Both the position numbers and the translations under genes were made by a program. A DNA stretch of 64,000 bases, taken from NCBI GenBank assembly GCA_049521735.1, contig JBEKON010000005.1:1-64000 (forward strand), in the 5' to 3' direction. Every line of letters starts with the position of its first letter. Position 1 is the first letter of the stretch. Shown here piece by piece: positions 59,545-64,000 of the stretch. Source of the DNA: UBA11358 sp049521735. GTDB taxonomy: Bacteria; Verrucomicrobiota; Verrucomicrobiia; Limisphaerales; UBA11358. The notes beneath the pieces were generated by a model. The model did not search any database and was not told where the DNA came from. It was given only the letters and a program-made list of their open reading frames with translations.

Positions 59545-62500
59545 ATGCCGAAATTTTTCATTGACCGCCCGATTTTTGCCTGGGTGATTTCCCTGCTCAT
59601 CATGCTGGCGGGGTGTCTGGCCGTTACCCATCTTCCGGTCGCCCAATATCCCAGCGTCGCGCCGCCCTCCATCGCCATCAACGCCACTTACGCGGGCGCT
59701 TCCGCGGAAACGGTGCAGGACACGGTCACGTCCGTGATCGAGCAGCAGATGAACGGCATTGACAATCTGCTTTACATGTCGTCCAGCAGCAGCGCGAGCG
59801 GTCAGTCCACCGTGACGCTCTATTTCCGGGCCGGCACCGATCCGGACATCGCGCAGGTGCAGGTACAGAACAAATTGCAACTGGCCATCCCCAACCTGCC
59901 CCAAACAGTCCAGCAACAGGGCATCACGGTCCTCAAATCCACCCGTAACTTCCTGATGGTTTTCACGCTCTCGTCCACGAACAAGGACACGAGCGCCATC
60001 CTGCTGGGTAATTACATTTCGTCGAGTGTGCTCGATCCCATCCGCCGCCTCACCGGCGTGGGCGAAGCGGACCTGTTCGGCACCGAATACGCCATGCGCA
60101 TCTGGCTGAATCCGCAAAAGCTCGAAAGCTACAGCCTGGGTGCCAGCGACGTCATCAATGCCATTCAGGCTCAAAACATGGAGGTCCCCGTCGGACAACT
60201 TGGCGCGGCCCCGTCGGTGAAGGGACAGGAAATCAACATCACCCTGCAAGGCCAAAGCACGCTGCGCACGGTCAAGCAATTCGAGGACATCCTGCTGCGG
60301 GTGAATCCCGATGGTTCGCGCGTGTATTTGCACGACGTTGCCCGGGTCGAGTTGGGCGGCTCGGATTATTCCGTGCAGGCGCGGGTGAACGGGCGTCCCG
60401 CCGCCGCCGTCGGCATCCGGCTGGCCCCGTCGGCCAACGCCGTCGCCACCGCCAACTCCGTGTACGCAAAATTGGATGAGCTTTCCAAATTTTTCCCGCC
60501 GGGCGTGCGCGTGGATTATCCCTATGACAGTTCTGAATTTGTGCGCATTTCCATCCAGGAAGTGGTCAAGACGCTGGTGGAAGCCGTCGTGATGGTGTTT
60601 CTGATCATCTTTCTGTTCCTACAAAATTTCCGGACGACCTTCATTCCCACCATCGTCATACCGGTGGCGTTGCTGGGCACGTTTGCCATCATGTATGCGC
60701 TCGGTTTTTCCATCAACGTCCTGACCATGTTCGGCATGGTGCTCGCCGTGGGCGAACTGGTGGACGACGCCATCGTGGTGGTGGAAAACGTGGAACGCAT
60801 CATGAGCGAGGAGGGCTTGCCGCCGCGCGAAGCGACCCGCAAGGCGATGGGGCAGATCACCGGCGCGCTCATCGGCATTGCGCTCGTGTTGACGGCGGTG
60901 TTCATTCCGATGGCTTTCTTTGGCGGGTCGGTGGGGGCGATCTACCGGCAGTTCTCGCTCTCGCTGGTTTCGTGCATGTTGTTCTCCATCTTTCTGGCCA
61001 TGTCCCTGACACCGGCGTTGTGCGCTTCGCTGCTCAAGCCCGTCGAAAAAGGGCATCACCTGCGAAAGAAAGGATTTTTCGGCTGGTTCAACCGCGGCTT
61101 TGCCAGCACGCGGAAAAACTATGAAGGCATCGTGGCCCGGATGCTCAACAAAACGCCGCGGTATCTCTTTATTTATCTGGCGATTGTCGTGGCGGTGGGC
61201 TGGTTGTATGTCCGTTTGCCCTCGGCCTTTTTGCCTGATGAAGACCAGGGCTTTTTCATGATCAGCGTCCAGTTGCCGGTGGGCGCGACCTTGGAACGCA
61301 CGGTGGACGTGCTTAAACAGGTCGAGAGCTACATTTTGAAACAACCGGAAGTGGCGGGCATGGTTGACGTCGCCGGTTTCAGTTTCAACGGCCAAGGGCA
61401 AAACGCCGCCATTGCCTTCGTTCATTTGAAAGACTGGCGTCAGCGCCACGGTTCCCAACACACGGTGCAAGCGGTCATCGGCCGTGCCTTCATGGCTTTG
61501 GGACACATCAGGGACGCGATCATTTATCCCATCAATCCCCCGCCGATTCACGAACTGGGCATCGTGTCAGGCTTTGACTTTGAACTGGAGGATCAAGCTG
61601 GTTTGGGCCATGAAAAACTCATGCAGGCGCGCGACCAGTTATTTGCGATGGCCGCGAAAAATCCCAACATCATCCAGTTGCGCTTTCAAGGATTGGAGGA
61701 CACGCCTGAACTCAAGGTGGACGTTGACCAGGCTAAAGCCAGCGCGCTGGGCGTTTCGCTGGCGGATTTGAACACGGTGCTCGAAACCTATTTCGGTTCG
61801 GATTACATCAACAATTTCGTGAACGGCAACCGCGTGCAACGGGTCATAGCGCAACTGGACTCGCAGTATCGCATGTTGCCTCAGGACGTCGGCAACGCCT
61901 ATGTGCGCAACAACAACGGTCAGATGGTCTCTCTTTCCAGCCTGGCCACCGTCCATTGGATTTACGGCTCGCCGCAGTTGCAGCATTTCAATGGTCTCCC
62001 GTCGCTTGAACTGGTCGGCGCCGCGCCGCCGGGCAAAAGCACGGGCGAAGCCATGACCGCCATGGAAAATCTGGCAAAAAAACTGCCCAGCGGTTTTGGC
62101 TACGAATGGACCGGCCAGTCCTTCGAGGAACGTTTGTCGGCCAAACAAGCGCCCCTGCTCTATGCGCTGTCGCTCATCGTAGTGTTCCTGGCGCTGGCCG
62201 CGCTCTACGAAAACTGGTCCGTTCCGGTGGCGGTGATTCTCGTCGTGCCGCTCGGCATTCTCGGCGCTTTGCTGGCCGCCAACCTGCGCGGCCTGCCCAA
62301 CGACGTGTTTTTCAAAGTCGGCCTGCTGACCATCGTCGGCCTGTCCGCTAAAAACGCCATCCTCATCATCGAATTCGCCAAAAACCTCCAGGCGCAGGGC
62401 AAAGGTTTGATTGAAGCGACGCTGGAAGCCGCGCATTTGCGGTTGCGTCCGATTTTGATGACGTCGCTGGCGTTCATCCTCGGTGTAATGCCGCTGGCGT

Positions 62501-62718
62501 TGAGCACCGGCGCCGGGTCGGCCAGCCGGCACGACATCGGCACCGGCGTGGCGGGCGGCATGGTTTCGGCCACGGTGCTGGCCGTTTTCCTCGTGCCGGT
62601 GTTCTTCGTGGTCGTCCGCCGGATGTTCAAAACCCAAAAACCATCGCGTCCTCTGCTTGCACCTGAAGTGGGTGATCCCGACGACGCCAATGAGAATGGG
62701 AAACAAGGACAGCCATGA
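59545..62718 (+). CDS. RND multidrug efflux transporter (HAE1/AcrB type)
   Basis: 1057 residues with twelve expected helices. N-terminus MPKFFIDRPIFAWVISLLIM; AILIIEFAKNLQ near helix 10-11, GELVDDAIVVVENVERIM carrying the two Asp of the proton relay in helix 4, and the porter-domain duplication. Starts 12 nt after the adaptor gene. Exports drugs or other small hydrophobic compounds driven by the proton gradient. Confidence 0.96.
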   Translation: MPKFFIDRPIFAWVISLLIMLAGCLAVTHLPVAQYPSVAPPSIAINATYAGASAETVQDTVTSVIEQQMNGIDNLLYMSSSSSASGQSTVTLYFRAGTDPDIAQVQVQNKLQLAIPNLPQTVQQQGITVLKSTRNFLMVFTLSSTNKDTSAILLGNYISSSVLDPIRRLTGVGEADLFGTEYAMRIWLNPQKLESYSLGASDVINAIQAQNMEVPVGQLGAAPSVKGQEINITLQGQSTLRTVKQFEDILLRVNPDGSRVYLHDVARVELGGSDYSVQARVNGRPAAAVGIRLAPSANAVATANSVYAKLDELSKFFPPGVRVDYPYDSSEFVRISIQEVVKTLVEAVVMVFLIIFLFLQNFRTTFIPTIVIPVALLGTFAIMYALGFSINVLTMFGMVLAVGELVDDAIVVVENVERIMSEEGLPPREATRKAMGQITGALIGIALVLTAVFIPMAFFGGSVGAIYRQFSLSLVSCMLFSIFLAMSLTPALCASLLKPVEKGHHLRKKGFFGWFNRGFASTRKNYEGIVARMLNKTPRYLFIYLAIVVAVGWLYVRLPSAFLPDEDQGFFMISVQLPVGATLERTVDVLKQVESYILKQPEVAGMVDVAGFSFNGQGQNAAIAFVHLKDWRQRHGSQHTVQAVIGRAFMALGHIRDAIIYPINPPPIHELGIVSGFDFELEDQAGLGHEKLMQARDQLFAMAAKNPNIIQLRFQGLEDTPELKVDVDQAKASALGVSLADLNTVLETYFGSDYINNFVNGNRVQRVIAQLDSQYRMLPQDVGNAYVRNNNGQMVSLSSLATVHWIYGSPQLQHFNGLPSLELVGAAPPGKSTGEAMTAMENLAKKLPSGFGYEWTGQSFEERLSAKQAPLLYALSLIVVFLALAALYENWSVPVAVILVVPLGILGALLAANLRGLPNDVFFKVGLLTIVGLSAKNAILIIEFAKNLQAQGKGLIEATLEAAHLRLRPILMTSLAFILGVMPLALSTGAGSASRHDIGTGVAGGMVSATVLAVFLVPVFFVVVRRMFKTQKPSRPLLAPEVGDPDDANENGKQGQP

Positions 62719-64000
62719 GTAAATATCTTTCGCCCATCATTGCCCTGTTCATCCTGGCTTTGGCCGGTTGCACGCTCGCGCCGAAATATCACCGCCCGCC
62801 CACGGCGATTTCCCCGGCTTGGCCCCTGGTTCCGGAAGAAAGCGAAAGCCAGACCAACGCCACCGCCGTTCCCGCCGCCGACATCGGCTGGCGCGAATTT
62901 TTCCGGGATCCGCGCCTGCGGCGGCTCGTTGAACTGGCATTGACCAACAATCCCGACCTGCGCGTGGCCGTGTTGAACGTCGAACAGTCCCGCGCGCAAT
63001 ATCGCATTCAGCGCGCGGCGTTATTTCCAGAAATTGACGCCACCGGCACCGGCACGCGCCAGCGGCTTCCGGCTGATCTCTCCGGCACCGGCAAGCCGCT
63101 GACCGCCAGCCAATACAGCCTCAGCCTCGGCACAACTTCCTATGAACTCGATTTGTTCGGGCGCGTGCGCAGCCTCAAGGCCGAGGCGCTGGAAAATTAT
63201 TTTGCCACCATGGAAGCCCGCCGGAGCGCCCAAATCGCGCTCGTTGCCGAGGTGGGCAACGCCTATCTCCTGGAACGCGCGGTGACCGGACAACTCGCCG
63301 TAGCCCGGCAAACGTTGACGGCGGTGCGGGCATCCTACGAATTGATCAAAAGTAGTTACGAGGCCGGTGTAGTGTCCGAACTGGATTTGCGCACCGCCGA
63401 GGGCCAGGTGCAAACCGCCCGGTCGAATGTGGCGACTTACGAACAACAGTTGGCCAGGGCGGAAGACGACCTAGTGTTGCTGGTGGGGCGGCCGTTGCCG
63501 AAGGACCTTCCGCCGCCGCAGCCGCTAAATTCCCTGGATTGTTTGTCCGACGTGCCGGCGGGGCTTCCGTCCGATCTGTTGCAGCGCCGTCCGGACATTC
63601 TCGCAGCCGAACATCAACTCAAGGCCGCCACCGCCAGCATCGGCGCGGCGCGGGCCGCGTTTTTCCCCACCATCACCCTTACCGCCTCGGCCGGCACCGC
63701 CAGTTCGCAACTGGATAATCTGTTCGCCCCCGGTTCCGGCGCGTGGCTGTTTTCGCCGCAAATCACGTTGCCCATTTTCACAGCGGGGAGAAACCTCGCC
63801 AATCTGGACGTGGCCAAAATCAGCAAACTGATTGAAGTCGCGAATTATGAGAAATCCATTCAGACCGCCTTCCGGGAAGTTTCCGACGCCCTGGCGGCGC
63901 GGGCCACGACGGCAGTCCAGATTGACGCCGGGGAAGCCCTCGTTAACGCCGAGCAACGGCGTTATGAACTGGCCGAAGCGCGTTTCCGTCAGGGCGTGGA
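62715..64000 (+). CDS. outer-membrane efflux channel, NodT/OprM family, 3' end cut by the window
   Basis: The visible 428 codons include a lipoprotein signal (LALAGC near residue 19), the Gly/Trp-rich N-terminus (DIGWREFFRDPRLRRLVELA), the first helical hairpin, the GVVSELDLRTAEGQV repeat and QRRPDILAAEHQLKAATASI. TolC-type trimeric channel of the efflux system. Starts by an ATGA overlap with the pump gene. Confidence 0.94.
   Translation, partial: MSKYLSPIIALFILALAGCTLAPKYHRPPTAISPAWPLVPEESESQTNATAVPAADIGWREFFRDPRLRRLVELALTNNPDLRVAVLNVEQSRAQYRIQRAALFPEIDATGTGTRQRLPADLSGTGKPLTASQYSLSLGTTSYELDLFGRVRSLKAEALENYFATMEARRSAQIALVAEVGNAYLLERAVTGQLAVARQTLTAVRASYELIKSSYEAGVVSELDLRTAEGQVQTARSNVATYEQQLARAEDDLVLLVGRPLPKDLPPPQPLNSLDCLSDVPAGLPSDLLQRRPDILAAEHQLKAATASIGAARAAFFPTITLTASAGTASSQLDNLFAPGSGAWLFSPQITLPIFTAGRNLANLDVAKISKLIEVANYEKSIQTAFREVSDALAARATTAVQIDAGEALVNAEQRRYELAEARFRQGV

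Overview
This 64 kb window looks like a Verrucomicrobiota chromosome, most like the Pedosphaera/Limisphaerales group (former subdivision 3). The evidence is a GC-rich sequence, an extracellular C-terminal repeat of the type common in Pedosphaera-like proteins (gene at 12035), a planctomycete/verrucomicrobial-type outer-membrane barrel (21753), LpxA and Mla genes implying a Gram-negative envelope, and dense short repeats. The taxonomy is inferred; there is no rRNA in the window. One ambiguous base (20392) sits on a broken gene and probably marks an assembly join.

Layout. 1-8.3 kb (minus): envelope lipid genes (MlaF/MlaE ABC transporter, an MMPL/HpnN-like exporter, LpxA), a barrel-like repeat protein, YebC and small membrane proteins. 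8.4-18.7 kb: a double U32 protein, a glycosyltransferase, an inserted segment bounded by a radC fragment and full radC, then an AddA-type helicase-nuclease. 18.7-25.5 kb: a membrane-anchored GrpE-like protein, tRNA-Lys with two tRNA-Lys-derived repeats, ubiE, a tRNA-Gly with a 26-bp downstream copy of its 3' end enclosing a barrel gene, a truncated ECF sigma factor, and two tandem thymidylate-kinase-like genes. 25.6-39.2 kb: a respiratory complex I operon nuoB-C-D-E-F-G-H-I-J-K-L-M-N without nuoA, with an antisense tRNA-Gln between nuoE and nuoF, then a ferredoxin. 39.5-49.8 kb: xerD, a low-GC unknown gene, purC, uvrC, a DedA protein, a type-4 uracil-DNA glycosylase and an HTH-MBL fusion. 49.9-55.9 kb: ilvN-ilvC, argC-methyltransferase-argJ, rplM-rpsI. 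56-64 kb: an amino acid permease and a TetR-controlled tripartite RND efflux operon cut by the window end.

The most unusual theme is a set of short repeats placed both between genes and in frame inside conserved genes. They include arrays of 7-nt units (inside the U32 gene, addA, ubiE, nuoG, nuoM and argJ, and in spacers), 8- and 10-nt-period repeats, the latter just upstream of several start codons, and 71-75 nt inverted repeats with 23-26 bp arms and a 21-25 nt loop (inside addA, uvrC and the uracil-DNA glycosylase gene, and once in a spacer). Because 7 is not a multiple of 3, a 7-nt array encodes the same cyclic 7-residue peptide in all three frames of a strand; the unit types with a stop in one orientation occur inside genes only in the stop-free orientation. 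No transposase is visible, so how these elements spread is unknown.
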